This document shows positions 17,505 through 26,438 of a stretch of 64,000 bases of DNA, piece after piece. The stretch is from Dyella sp. A6. Its GTDB lineage: Bacteria; Pseudomonadota; Gammaproteobacteria; Xanthomonadales; Rhodanobacteraceae. The stretch lies in the NCBI RefSeq assembly GCF_036320485.1, contig NZ_CP132911.1, forward strand, positions 2,976,001 to 3,040,000, given 5' to 3'. The position numbers and the translations under genes are program-made. Position 1 is the first letter of the stretch; every line of letters starts with the position of its first letter. The notes beneath the pieces were generated by a model. It was not told the origin of the DNA. It did not search any database and saw nothing but the letters and a program-made list of their open reading frames with translations.

Positions 17505-20333
17505 CTTGCCCGCATAACTGACGCGGACGTCGCCCGCCGTCGCCGCAGCGGCCGGATCGGGGTGACGACCGTCGATCCGCCGCACGATGAACTCGCGGGT
17601 GGCCGGCGCGCCGGTACCGTCGCCCTGGCGGGCACCGATGGTCAGTGTATCGGTAGCGTTGTCGTAGCTGAACGGCACGCGCGAATAGTGGCCCTGTTCG
17701 TAGCCGTAGGTGGTGCCCGCATCCTCGTACAGCGAGAAGTGACCGTCCGCGCCCGTGTACACCAGCAGGGTGATCGGGGCATCGGGCTTCTCGCCGGTGT
17801 ACTGGATCGCCGGGCCGGTCGGGATGATCGCACCCGCCCGCACGAACAGCGGCATCCGGTCCAGCGGTGCCGCGGCATCGACCGTCTGTCCGCCAGCCAG
17901 CTCGCGACCGCTGTTGAAGTCGTACCACTGCGTACCGGCTGGCAGGTAGACCTTGCGCGACGTCGCCTTGTAGGTGGTCACCGGGGCGACCAGGAAGGAC
18001 GGACCGAACAGGTACTCGTCGTTGATGTCGCGCACCTTCGCGTCATGCGGGAAGTCCATCACCAGCCCGCGCATGATGCTGCCGTTCTGCCAGTAGGTAT
18101 CCGCGGCCAGCGTGTAGATGTAGGGCATCAGCCGGTAACGAAGCCGGTCGTAATAGGCCAACGTGTCGTAGACCGGGGTGCCCGGCCTGGCGATGTTGTA
18201 GATCTCGCGCAGCGGCGGCTGGCCGTGCGAGCGGAACAGCGGGCAGAACGCGCCGAACTGGAACCAGCGGACATACAGCGCGCGCCACTCCGCCAGTGCC
18301 GCCGCATCCGGATGCAGGTACTTCGGCGGCGTCACGTAGCCACCGATATCGGTGGTCCAGTTGGGAATGCCCGACATGGAGAAATTCACCCCGGCCGAGA
18401 TCTGGTCACGCAGGTCGCGCCAGCGCGAGGCCACGTCGCCGCTCCAGCTCGCCGCCGCATTGCGCTGCTGTCCGGCAAAGGCCGAGCGGGTCAGGATGAA
18501 CACCCGCTGGTCGGGGTAGCTGCGACGGCTGCCCTGGTAGACCGCGGTCGTCGTCATCAGCGGGAACGCATTGAAATCGGCCGCGGCCGCACGACCGCTG
18601 ACCGGCTCCATCAGGCGGATGCGTTCGGCGATCGAGGTGTTGGAATTGATATCCGGCTCGGTCGCGTCGAGCCACCAGGCGTCCACGCCCAGCTTGGCCA
18701 GGCTGTCCTTGATCTGACGCCAGTAGATGCGGCGCGCGCCCGGCTTGAATGCGTCATAGAAGGCGTATTCGTAGCCCGGTCCCACCCAGTCCTTGAGCCC
18801 TTCCTTCACCGACTCGGGATACACGTCGCCGGCGGCGGCGAGTTCCTTGTAGTGGCTGGTGGTGGTGTAGAACTTCGGCCACACCGAGATCATGAAGTGT
18901 GCATGCAACTCGTGCAGCTTGCGGATCATCTGCGCCGGGTGCGGATAGCGCGAGCGGTCGAACTGGTGGGTGCCCCAGTCGGGGTCCTTCCAGTAGCGCC
19001 AGTCCTGCACGATGTTGTCCAGCGGCAAGCCCAGGCTGCGGTACTTCTCGACCGTGTCGATGATTTCCTTACTGTTGGTGTAGTGGTCGCGGCTCTGCCA
19101 GTAGCCATAGGCCCAACGCGGCAGCATCACCGATTTGCCAGTGACCTTGCGGTAGCCGGCGATCACGTCGTGCAGGTCGTTGCCGTGGATGAAGTAGTAG
19201 TTGACCGACTTCGCCACCTGCGAGAACAGCGACAGCTCGTCCTGCTGGCCCGCCGGCAGCGGGTCCAGGTGCTGCAGCGCGATGTAACCGCCCTGCGGCT
19301 CCCACACGATGCGGAACGCGTGCTTCTCGCCCGGCTTCATCTGGATGCGGAAGTCGCGGTACCAGGGGTTCCAGTTCTGCCGCCAGTAATCGAGCACCAG
19401 TTTGCCGTCGATGTACAGCTTGGTCGAGCCGCTGGCATACAGGCGGAACTTCTGCGCACCGGTCTCGTCGGCGCCCAGCTGGCCCTGCCACACCACCTTC
19501 TGCAGCTTGGTGCTGTCGAGGCCGTCCGGATACTTCTTCTGGTCGCTGAGGAACTGGTAGTCGATGTCCGACTCGTCACGACGCAGCACCGCCTTGCCGT
19601 TGACGTAGTACGTCGCGGTCAGGCCGCCGGGCCGGCCCTGCGCGTCGAACAGCTTCAGATGCGGCGAGGCCTTACCGGTGAGGCGGTACGGCCGCGGATC
19701 GCCGAAACGGGTGATGGAGTCGTTGTCCCACAGCACGCCGTAGTCGCGCGAGGACACCACGAAGGGAATCGCGATGTCCATGTTGTGCTGGGCCAGCTGG
19801 ACATCCTTACCCTTGTAGTTCATCACGCCTTCCTGATGCTGCCCGAGGCCGTAGAACGCCTCGTCGCGCGGCGAGTGGAACTGCTGCCGCACGGCGTAGT
19901 AAGGCTGCCCGCGCACCTGCTCGGGGGTGAAGCTGCGGCCACCGTCCAGCTCGTGCAGGATCGGCCGGCCCTTGGCGTCGAAGAAGCTCACCGCTCCGCC
20001 CGTCAGCGCCACGTGCGCACTGAGCGCGGGCGTGGAAAGAATCGCCTCGCCGTTGTGTTCGGTCACGGTGAAATGCGTGTCGCCACCAGTGTGCAGCGCC
20101 ATCCGGCTCGGCGGCAGGTCGAAGCGCCCATCCGGCGTCGCGGTGACATGCACGATATCGGCGTCGACCACCTGCAGTCTGACCCGCTGTTTCGAATGCG
20201 CCAGGCTCACGATGATGCCGTCGGATAGCTTCTGCACGTGCGGTAGCACGTCAGCGGGCGTGGCGGATACGCCCAGACCGAGTGCCGCCATCGGCACGGC
20301 CAGGCACCAGGCGGTGCGCAAAGAGGTCTTCAT
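17484..20333 (-). CDS. GH31 alpha-xylosidase with PA14 insertion (xyloglucan oligosaccharides)
   Basis: 949 residues from MKTSLRTAWCLAVPMAALGLG, a signal peptide. After an N-terminal beta domain (about 30-230), a PA14-type module is inserted (about 235-360; YASGSTKLYIDGKLVLDYW), as in the characterised Cellvibrio xyloglucan alpha-xylosidase CjXyl31A. The catalytic barrel follows: DAWWLDATEPD holds the nucleophile (about D556) and WSGDVASRW the acid/base (about D633). It removes the non-reducing-end xylose from xyloglucan oligosaccharides in the periplasm. Last gene of the six-gene operon; its ATG overlaps the GH3 stop (ATGA). Confidence 0.9.
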   Translation of the reverse strand: MKTSLRTAWCLAVPMAALGLGVSATPADVLPHVQKLSDGIIVSLAHSKQRVRLQVVDADIVHVTATPDGRFDLPPSRMALHTGGDTHFTVTEHNGEAILSTPALSAHVALTGGAVSFFDAKGRPILHELDGGRSFTPEQVRGQPYYAVRQQFHSPRDEAFYGLGQHQEGVMNYKGKDVQLAQHNMDIAIPFVVSSRDYGVLWDNDSITRFGDPRPYRLTGKASPHLKLFDAQGRPGGLTATYYVNGKAVLRRDESDIDYQFLSDQKKYPDGLDSTKLQKVVWQGQLGADETGAQKFRLYASGSTKLYIDGKLVLDYWRQNWNPWYRDFRIQMKPGEKHAFRIVWEPQGGYIALQHLDPLPAGQQDELSLFSQVAKSVNYYFIHGNDLHDVIAGYRKVTGKSVMLPRWAYGYWQSRDHYTNSKEIIDTVEKYRSLGLPLDNIVQDWRYWKDPDWGTHQFDRSRYPHPAQMIRKLHELHAHFMISVWPKFYTTTSHYKELAAAGDVYPESVKEGLKDWVGPGYEYAFYDAFKPGARRIYWRQIKDSLAKLGVDAWWLDATEPDINSNTSIAERIRLMEPVSGRAAAADFNAFPLMTTTAVYQGSRRSYPDQRVFILTRSAFAGQQRNAAASWSGDVASRWRDLRDQISAGVNFSMSGIPNWTTDIGGYVTPPKYLHPDAAALAEWRALYVRWFQFGAFCPLFRSHGQPPLREIYNIARPGTPVYDTLAYYDRLRYRLMPYIYTLAADTYWQNGSIMRGLVMDFPHDAKVRDINDEYLFGPSFLVAPVTTYKATSRKVYLPAGTQWYDFNSGRELAGGQTVDAAAPLDRMPLFVRAGAIIPTGPAIQYTGEKPDAPITLLVYTGADGHFSLYEDAGTTYGYEQGHYSRVPFSYDNATDTLTIGARQGDGTGAPATREFIVRRIDGRHPDPAAAATAGDVRVSYAGKLVSVKL

Positions 20334-22849
20334 GGTTGTGCTCCCATCGTGATGTCGGCCTGCAGCGGCGTGCTGTCTGAAGCATCGCCCACATAGACAA
20401 CGAACTTGCCCGGATCGACCCGCCAGCCATGCCGGCACACGTCGTAATAAGCGAATGCGCGGCGATCCAGAACGATATTCACATGCCGGCTCTCGCCCGG
20501 CGCCAGACGCAACTTGCGGAACCCCTTCAGCTCCCGGGCCGGCCGTGCGACCTGCGCCGACGGATCGCCGACGTACACCTGCGCCACTTCGGCACCGGCC
20601 CGGTGGCCGGTGTTGGCCACGTCGAAAGCCACCTCGACCGAACCGTCGGTGCTTGGCCCGGACACCTTCAGGTGACTGAAGCGGAACTGCGTGTACGACA
20701 GACCGAAGCCGAACGGAAACACTGGCTGCGGCTTGTCCGGATGACTGGTATACCAGCGATAGCCCAGGAGCACGCCTTCACCATAACGCACCACCGGGTG
20801 CCCGTCGGGCGCGGCATGCGCATAGTAGAAATCGTGCACCGGATTGTCTTTCCAGGCGCGCTGGAAGGAGAACGGCAGCTTGCCTTCCGGCGAATGCCGG
20901 CCGAACAGGATGTCGGCGATCGCTGTGCCACCCTGCTGTCCTGGATACCAGTTCTGCAGCAAGGCAGGCACGTCGTCCAGCCACCCCCGGGTGGCATAGC
21001 CGCCGCCCGAGGTCACCGTTACCACCGTGTGTGGGTTGGCACGCGCAACGGCTCGGATCAGCGCGGCCTGGCCCCATGGCAGTTCGAAACTGCGATCGAA
21101 CGCCTCGCTTTCCGCCGCGGGCCCGTAACCCACTGCCACCACAGCGGCATCCGCCATTGCGGCCATCTTGCGCGCGGCCGGTGCAATCAGGTCGTCAACC
21201 GCGATCACGCCAAAGCCCATCCGGCTGTAGGCGACATCGGGCTTGTAGTCGAGCCGCAACTGCACCGGCTTGCCTGCGACCAGCGACAGCGTCACCGCAT
21301 GCGGTGCCTGCCCCTCGCGCATCGGCTGCACGATCTCGGCCTTGCCGTTCACGTACAGCGTGTAGCTGTCCTGGCTTGCTGCCGCCGTGAGGAACAGGTA
21401 CTTGCCGCTCTTGCCCGGCACGAAACGGCCGGACCAGCGGATGCTCTTGCGCAGGGTCGCCGGCGTGGTCCACAACTCGGGCTTCCAGTGATCGACCGTC
21501 GCATCGACCGTGCTGGCCGCAGGAAGGCCGGCGAAATCGGGGTTGTCGAAGGTCTGCCGCAGCAGGCCCGGCTTCCCGTCACCCGTGACGAAGGCCGGCC
21601 GTTTGAACACCTGGTCCGGCGTCGGCAGGCCAGGACTATAGAGCACCTTGACCTTGCTCCCGACCAGTTGGCTGATCCCCTCGAGGATGCTCACGGTGTG
21701 GAACGTATCGATGTGCGAACTGCCGCCCGCACTGGCTGCGCCGGGATACGCCATCGGGCCGATCACGGCAATCGTCTTCATGCGGGCTGCGTCGAACGGA
21801 AGCGTATGGTGTGCGTTCTTCAGCAGCACCGCCGATTCCAGTGCCGAGCGCAGCGCCACCTGATTCGCAGCGGGACCGAGCAGCGGTTCCGCGTAGTCCT
21901 GCCGCGGGCGATCCATGAGACCAAACCGTACCGCCGTACGCAGCAACCGGCGTACCTTGCTGTCCAGCTGCGTCTGCGACAGCGTGCCGTCCTGCAGGCC
22001 CTGCAGGATTTTCGCGGGCGTCATCTGGTCCGCCGCCGGCATCTCCAGGTCCAGCCCCGCCTTGAACGCCTTGATCCCGTCGTGTACTGCGCCCCAGTCG
22101 GACATGAACAGACCCTTGAAGCCCCACCCACGATCGAGCACGTCATGGATCAGGTAACGGCTTTCGGCGGTGTAGTCGCCGTTGACGCGGTTGTAGCTGC
22201 TCATCACCGCACCGACGTGGCCCTGCTTCACCGCCATCTCGAAGGCGCGCAGGTAGATCTCGTGCAGCGTGCGCTCGTCGACCAGGCTGTCGAGGTGGCG
22301 ACGGTCGTATTCGGAATTGTTCGCCACGAAATGCTTGATCGTGGCGACCACGCCCTGGCTCTGGATGCCCTTGATCATGCCGACCGCGATCGATCCAGCC
22401 AGCAAGGGATCTTCGCCGTAATACTCCATGTTGCGGCCGTCCAGCGGCGCCCGGTAGATGTTCACCGCCGGGCCAAGCACGAAGCTGATGCCGCGCGCGC
22501 GCGCGTCCTTGCCAATCGACGTGCCGACTTCCCGCGCCAGCGAAGGGTCCCAGCTCGCCGCCAGCGCCATACCGGCGGCATAGGCATTGGACGGACCATG
22601 CATGCGCACGCCGACCGGGCCATCGGACATGCACAGCCTGGGCAAGCCGATCGTCGGCATCGCCCGCGTGCAGAAGCCGTCGACGCCGCCCAGCAGGTCG
22701 ACTTTCTGCTGCAGGCTCAGTTCGCCCAGCAGGTGATTCACCTGCTGCTCGACGGCAGGCGTGTCCGGCAATGGATAGCCCGCCGTTCCGGCGACAACGG
22801 CGGCCGGGCCCGACATCAGCAGCGACAGACTCAACAAGGCCTTGCGCAT
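20330..22849 (-). CDS. GH3 beta-glucosidase (or beta-xylosidase) with PA14 insertion
   Basis: 839 residues from MRKALLSLSLLMSGPAAVVAG, a signal peptide. (beta/alpha)8 domain with PRLCMSDGPVGVR, GRNMEYYGEDPLL, KHFVANNSEYDRR and GLFMSDWGAVH, whose aspartate (about 251) is the nucleophile. The second domain is interrupted by a PA14-like module at about 410-555 (SGKYLFLTAAASQDSYTLYV). A fibronectin-III-like domain closes the protein. In a xyloglucan operon it most likely trims the glucose backbone once GH31 has removed xylose. Family GH3 also includes beta-xylosidases, so the specificity is inferred from context. Coupled by ATGA to GH31; 8 bases separate it from GH35. Confidence 0.88.
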   Translation of the reverse strand: MRKALLSLSLLMSGPAAVVAGTAGYPLPDTPAVEQQVNHLLGELSLQQKVDLLGGVDGFCTRAMPTIGLPRLCMSDGPVGVRMHGPSNAYAAGMALAASWDPSLAREVGTSIGKDARARGISFVLGPAVNIYRAPLDGRNMEYYGEDPLLAGSIAVGMIKGIQSQGVVATIKHFVANNSEYDRRHLDSLVDERTLHEIYLRAFEMAVKQGHVGAVMSSYNRVNGDYTAESRYLIHDVLDRGWGFKGLFMSDWGAVHDGIKAFKAGLDLEMPAADQMTPAKILQGLQDGTLSQTQLDSKVRRLLRTAVRFGLMDRPRQDYAEPLLGPAANQVALRSALESAVLLKNAHHTLPFDAARMKTIAVIGPMAYPGAASAGGSSHIDTFHTVSILEGISQLVGSKVKVLYSPGLPTPDQVFKRPAFVTGDGKPGLLRQTFDNPDFAGLPAASTVDATVDHWKPELWTTPATLRKSIRWSGRFVPGKSGKYLFLTAAASQDSYTLYVNGKAEIVQPMREGQAPHAVTLSLVAGKPVQLRLDYKPDVAYSRMGFGVIAVDDLIAPAARKMAAMADAAVVAVGYGPAAESEAFDRSFELPWGQAALIRAVARANPHTVVTVTSGGGYATRGWLDDVPALLQNWYPGQQGGTAIADILFGRHSPEGKLPFSFQRAWKDNPVHDFYYAHAAPDGHPVVRYGEGVLLGYRWYTSHPDKPQPVFPFGFGLSYTQFRFSHLKVSGPSTDGSVEVAFDVANTGHRAGAEVAQVYVGDPSAQVARPARELKGFRKLRLAPGESRHVNIVLDRRAFAYYDVCRHGWRVDPGKFVVYVGDASDSTPLQADITMGAQP

Positions 22850-22857
22850 GACATACC

Positions 22858-24483
22858 TCAATACGTACCCAGCCGCACCCGAAGCACGGTCGGCTGGTCG
22901 GTGAAATTCAGGCCGTAGTCGGTCTGGTCGCCATTCCACTCGCGGCGGAAAACCCAGTGGCCATGCTGGTAATGACCTTCCTCGACATGGTCGTAGAGGA
23001 AATGGATGCCCTTGTGGCCGGCACCGGGTTCGAAGCTCACCCGCACGTTGCGGCCGGTCACCAGGTATTCGTTGGGTGCCAGCCGAGCGATCAGCGCGCC
23101 GCCTTCGGGACTCGGATTGCCCTTGGGCGGCACCTCGCCGAACTGTGGCTGGCCGTAACCGAGGCGGACCTTCCAGGCCCCCAGGTCCAGCGTCTGCTCA
23201 TGCGTCGCGGTCGGTTCGCTGGCGCCCCACAGGCGACCATCGAACGACGCCTGCGCAAGTATCCGGTCGACCGACTCCAGCACGCGGTAGCTGGGCGCGA
23301 ACGGGGCCACACGGGCGGCGCCATCCTTGGCCGAAGCACCCAGCGGATAATTGGTGTAGCGGGTGAAGTCCATGCCGAACGGCGAGAAGCCGATGGCGCC
23401 GTGTCCGAGTACGGCGTAGACGTAGCGCGCATACGCGGCGGCGTTGCCCGTTTCCGGCACGAACAGCGGGTTGTCCGCACGTGCGTAATGATCGAGCACC
23501 GCCATGTAGCGGGCGTAATCGGGAAAGTAGATATCCGGTGCGACCAGGTCCAGCGATGGCGCGGTGGCGCGCCAGATCGGTATCACATTGTCGCTGGGAC
23601 CACCGCTGGGATAGCTCCCGGGCGGGCCCGGTTTCAGCGGGTCGCGCAGGGCTGCGTTGGCGTACATCGGCAGGTCGTAGACGGCCTTGCCGGCCTGCGC
23701 GATCTGGTTGATGTAATGCGAGATCGACCAGGCGCTGAAATCCACTGCCGCGTCCTTGCCGAACACCTGCGTCCAGTTGCCCGGCGACTTGCCCAGCGCC
23801 TGCAGCAGCGCCGCGGGCACCGGCCCGTCGAACAGGTGGTTGGCCGCGTCCGAATAGTCGCGGTCGTTGCCATACATGCCCGACTCGTTTTCCACCTGCA
23901 CCATGATCACCGTGTGCCGCGCGCCATCGACCTTGCGCAGATGGGTCATGAAGGCGACGAAGGCGGTGCGGTCGGCATCCAGCGTGCTCTTCGCATACGG
24001 CGACAGCACATTCAGCATGCGGCCATCGCGGGTGATCACGCGCGGAAAGCGACGATTGTCCAGCTTCACCCACGAAGGTGCGTAGTTCGGCGAGGTGTTC
24101 TTCCAGGTGCCGAACCACAGCAGCACCAGCCGCACGTGGTGGGCCCGAGCCTGATGCAACAGGGTGTCCAGGAAGCTGAAATCGAAGTGCCCTTCCTGCG
24201 GCTCGACCTGCCCCCAGGCCATCGGCACCTCGACCGTATTGGCATGCATCTGTTCGATCGCCGGCCACACGTCGGCAAGCATGGCCGGCCACGCACTGGA
24301 ATTGTTGACCTGCGCGCCCAGGATCAGGAACGGCTTGCCGTCGACCAGCAACGCGTGACGACCGTCGTGGGTGACGATGCGCGGTATCGGCGCGTCGGCC
24401 GCCCACGCCGGGCCTGCACCCAGCAGCAGCACGCAGAGGATCCGGGCGGCCCGCCGTGCGAGCCATGCAATACGTCCGCTCAT
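22858..24483 (-). CDS. GH35 beta-galactosidase, xyloglucan-type
   Basis: 541 residues with an N-terminal signal (ARILCVLLLGAGPAWA). The GH35 barrel shows ILGAQVNNSSAWP, VQVENESGMYG (acid/base about E200) and LFVPETGN (nucleophile about E344). The length and the C-terminal beta domain are those of the short bacterial type represented by Cellvibrio CjBgl35A, which removes galactose from xyloglucan side chains. It should act in the periplasm after import. Its ATG overlaps the stop of the esterase gene (ATGA). Confidence 0.88.
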   Translation of the reverse strand: MSGRIAWLARRAARILCVLLLGAGPAWAADAPIPRIVTHDGRHALLVDGKPFLILGAQVNNSSAWPAMLADVWPAIEQMHANTVEVPMAWGQVEPQEGHFDFSFLDTLLHQARAHHVRLVLLWFGTWKNTSPNYAPSWVKLDNRRFPRVITRDGRMLNVLSPYAKSTLDADRTAFVAFMTHLRKVDGARHTVIMVQVENESGMYGNDRDYSDAANHLFDGPVPAALLQALGKSPGNWTQVFGKDAAVDFSAWSISHYINQIAQAGKAVYDLPMYANAALRDPLKPGPPGSYPSGGPSDNVIPIWRATAPSLDLVAPDIYFPDYARYMAVLDHYARADNPLFVPETGNAAAYARYVYAVLGHGAIGFSPFGMDFTRYTNYPLGASAKDGAARVAPFAPSYRVLESVDRILAQASFDGRLWGASEPTATHEQTLDLGAWKVRLGYGQPQFGEVPPKGNPSPEGGALIARLAPNEYLVTGRNVRVSFEPGAGHKGIHFLYDHVEEGHYQHGHWVFRREWNGDQTDYGLNFTDQPTVLRVRLGTY

Positions 24484-26438
24484 CGTTTCACCTCGTCACG
24501 GAATGGTCCCGCCGGCAGGCCGTTCTGGCCGATCAGGTCGGCGTCGACCGGGTCTTCGCTCCACGCATAGCGCACGGCCACGGGATGCTTCACATCGGCG
24601 CTGCCGACCACCACCTCGTGTCCAACAATCCGCGCCTGCGCCGGCTTGTAGTGCATGTCGGCACCCGCCAGCTCGAATCCGCCGACACGGTCGCCGCCGC
24701 CGCGCACCGCCAGCGCCTGGCCCTGGGTCGCGAAATGGATCCGCACGCTCGATCCTTCGACCTGCATCGAGCGGAACACCGGACCAGAATCGATCACCTT
24801 GTCGCCAAGGATCAGTCGACGCGCGACCAGCGCCAGCCGGTGCCCCACATCCTGCTTGTCGGTCGGATGGATGGTGTCGGTGCTGCCGATGTCGATGGTG
24901 ATCGCCTGACCGGTTTCAGGCAGTGCCAGTGCGGACGTCTGGGCCGCACGCAGTTCTGCCCACGGGCTGTATTGTGCGGTGTCCTCGCCGGCCTTGAAGT
25001 TGGCCAGCTGGACCCAGATGAACGGCAGCCGCGGCCGGCTCCACTGCTTGCGCCAGACGCGGATCAGGGTCTTGAAGCGCGTCGCATAGGACCGTGCCTC
25101 ATGCGCCAGCGCATTGGCCTCGCCCTGGTACCAGATGATGCCGCGCAGCGGGTAACCCAGCAGCGGGTGGATCATCGCGTTGTAAAGGATCGCCGGCTTG
25201 ATCTCGCGCATGTCGGTACGGGTCAGGTAGACCGCCTGCGGGCGGAACAGCCATTGCCCGGCCAGCGGATGCCGCGTGCCGTCCGCATACTGCACGTACA
25301 GCGCGTCCGCACTGCCATGGATGCCGCCGCCGGCGCCCAAGTCGTCCACCCGCACCGCGATCACATTGCGCCCAGCGTGCAGGAAGCGCGCGGGAACCGT
25401 GTAGACACGCGGCTTGTTCCAGGCTTCGCTGGTCGCGCCGACCAGATGTCCGTTGACATAGCTGCGATCGGAGTCGTCCACCTCGCCCAGGCCCAGGGTG
25501 ATGCCCTGCGCTGTCTGTGCCGCGTCCAGCGTGAAGCTGGTGCGGTACCAGGCCAGGCCGTCCATGTCGTAATAGCCCTTGGTTTCCCAGTAGGCCGGCA
25601 CCGGAATCCGCGCCCAGTCCGCAGTATCCAGCCCGGGGGCCGCCCAGCCCGACCACGTGCCGGTCTCGGCCGGAAGAACGGCCGCGTCGTCCGCCGCCAA
25701 TGCGGCCGGCCAGCGCGCCAGCTGCCGACGCGCAGCGGCCATGCGCCGGTCCTCGACGGCCGCTTCGGCCTTCAGTTCGCGGGCCAGCTTGGGCATGTCG
25801 AAATGGCCGGTGACAGCATCGGTCCAGGCCTGGATGCTGCTGCCGCCCCAACTGCTGTTGATCAGGCCCTGCGCCACATGGGTACGTGCCTGCATGTCCC
25901 TGGCGAAGAACCAGCACACCGCCGAAAACTTGCCCACCGTGGCCGGGCTGGCGTCCACCCAGCTGCCGCCGGCAAGCTGTGACTGCGGCTGCAGCGAGGC
26001 GCTGCGCGGCACCTTGAATTGGCGGATGTCGGGGTCGTTCGCGCGGGCGATCTCGGCAGCCGCATCACGCACCTCGCTGACGGTGAACTCCATGTTCGAC
26101 TGACCCGAACACAGCCACACGTCGCCCACCATCACGCGGGGAATATCGATGCGCTGCGCGCCGTCCACCACACTGAGGGTGTATGGCCCGCCCGCGGCAT
26201 GCCTGGGCAGTATCGCCTTCCAGCGCCCGTCCTTGCCGACGGTCGCGGTAGCCGCGCTGCCGTCCAGCGCCACGTCCACATGATCGCCGGGCGCGGCCCA
26301 GCCCCATACGCGCAGCGGCTGTCCGCGCTGCAGCACGGCTCCACTGGAAAAAACCAGCGGCATGCGCAGGGAGGACGCATGCGCCACTGGAAAGCAGAGG
26401 CAGCCTGCCAACAGGATGCCCAGATGTCTGAATTTCAC
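24480..26438 (-). CDS. CE20-like xyloglucan acetylesterase (sialate-O-acetylesterase family)
   Basis: 652 residues, starting with GTG at 26438, which has a perfect GGAGG six bases upstream and overlaps the GH74 stop (GTGA). Signal peptide FRHLGILLAGCLCFPVAHA. An SGNH-like esterase domain is split by a jelly-roll insert: LCSGQSNMEF (catalytic serine), INSSWGGSSIQAW, GIIWYQGEANA, and DTIHPTDKQDVGHRL (aspartate/histidine). The insert (about 265-400) resembles a GH2 sugar-binding domain (WYRTSFTLDAA, YVNGHLVGATSEAW). This architecture matches CE20 founded on Xanthomonas XacXaeA, which deacetylates xyloglucan. Context supports the same role. Confidence 0.82.
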   Translation of the reverse strand: MKFRHLGILLAGCLCFPVAHASSLRMPLVFSSGAVLQRGQPLRVWGWAAPGDHVDVALDGSAATATVGKDGRWKAILPRHAAGGPYTLSVVDGAQRIDIPRVMVGDVWLCSGQSNMEFTVSEVRDAAAEIARANDPDIRQFKVPRSASLQPQSQLAGGSWVDASPATVGKFSAVCWFFARDMQARTHVAQGLINSSWGGSSIQAWTDAVTGHFDMPKLARELKAEAAVEDRRMAAARRQLARWPAALAADDAAVLPAETGTWSGWAAPGLDTADWARIPVPAYWETKGYYDMDGLAWYRTSFTLDAAQTAQGITLGLGEVDDSDRSYVNGHLVGATSEAWNKPRVYTVPARFLHAGRNVIAVRVDDLGAGGGIHGSADALYVQYADGTRHPLAGQWLFRPQAVYLTRTDMREIKPAILYNAMIHPLLGYPLRGIIWYQGEANALAHEARSYATRFKTLIRVWRKQWSRPRLPFIWVQLANFKAGEDTAQYSPWAELRAAQTSALALPETGQAITIDIGSTDTIHPTDKQDVGHRLALVARRLILGDKVIDSGPVFRSMQVEGSSVRIHFATQGQALAVRGGGDRVGGFELAGADMHYKPAQARIVGHEVVVGSADVKHPVAVRYAWSEDPVDADLIGQNGLPAGPFRDEVKR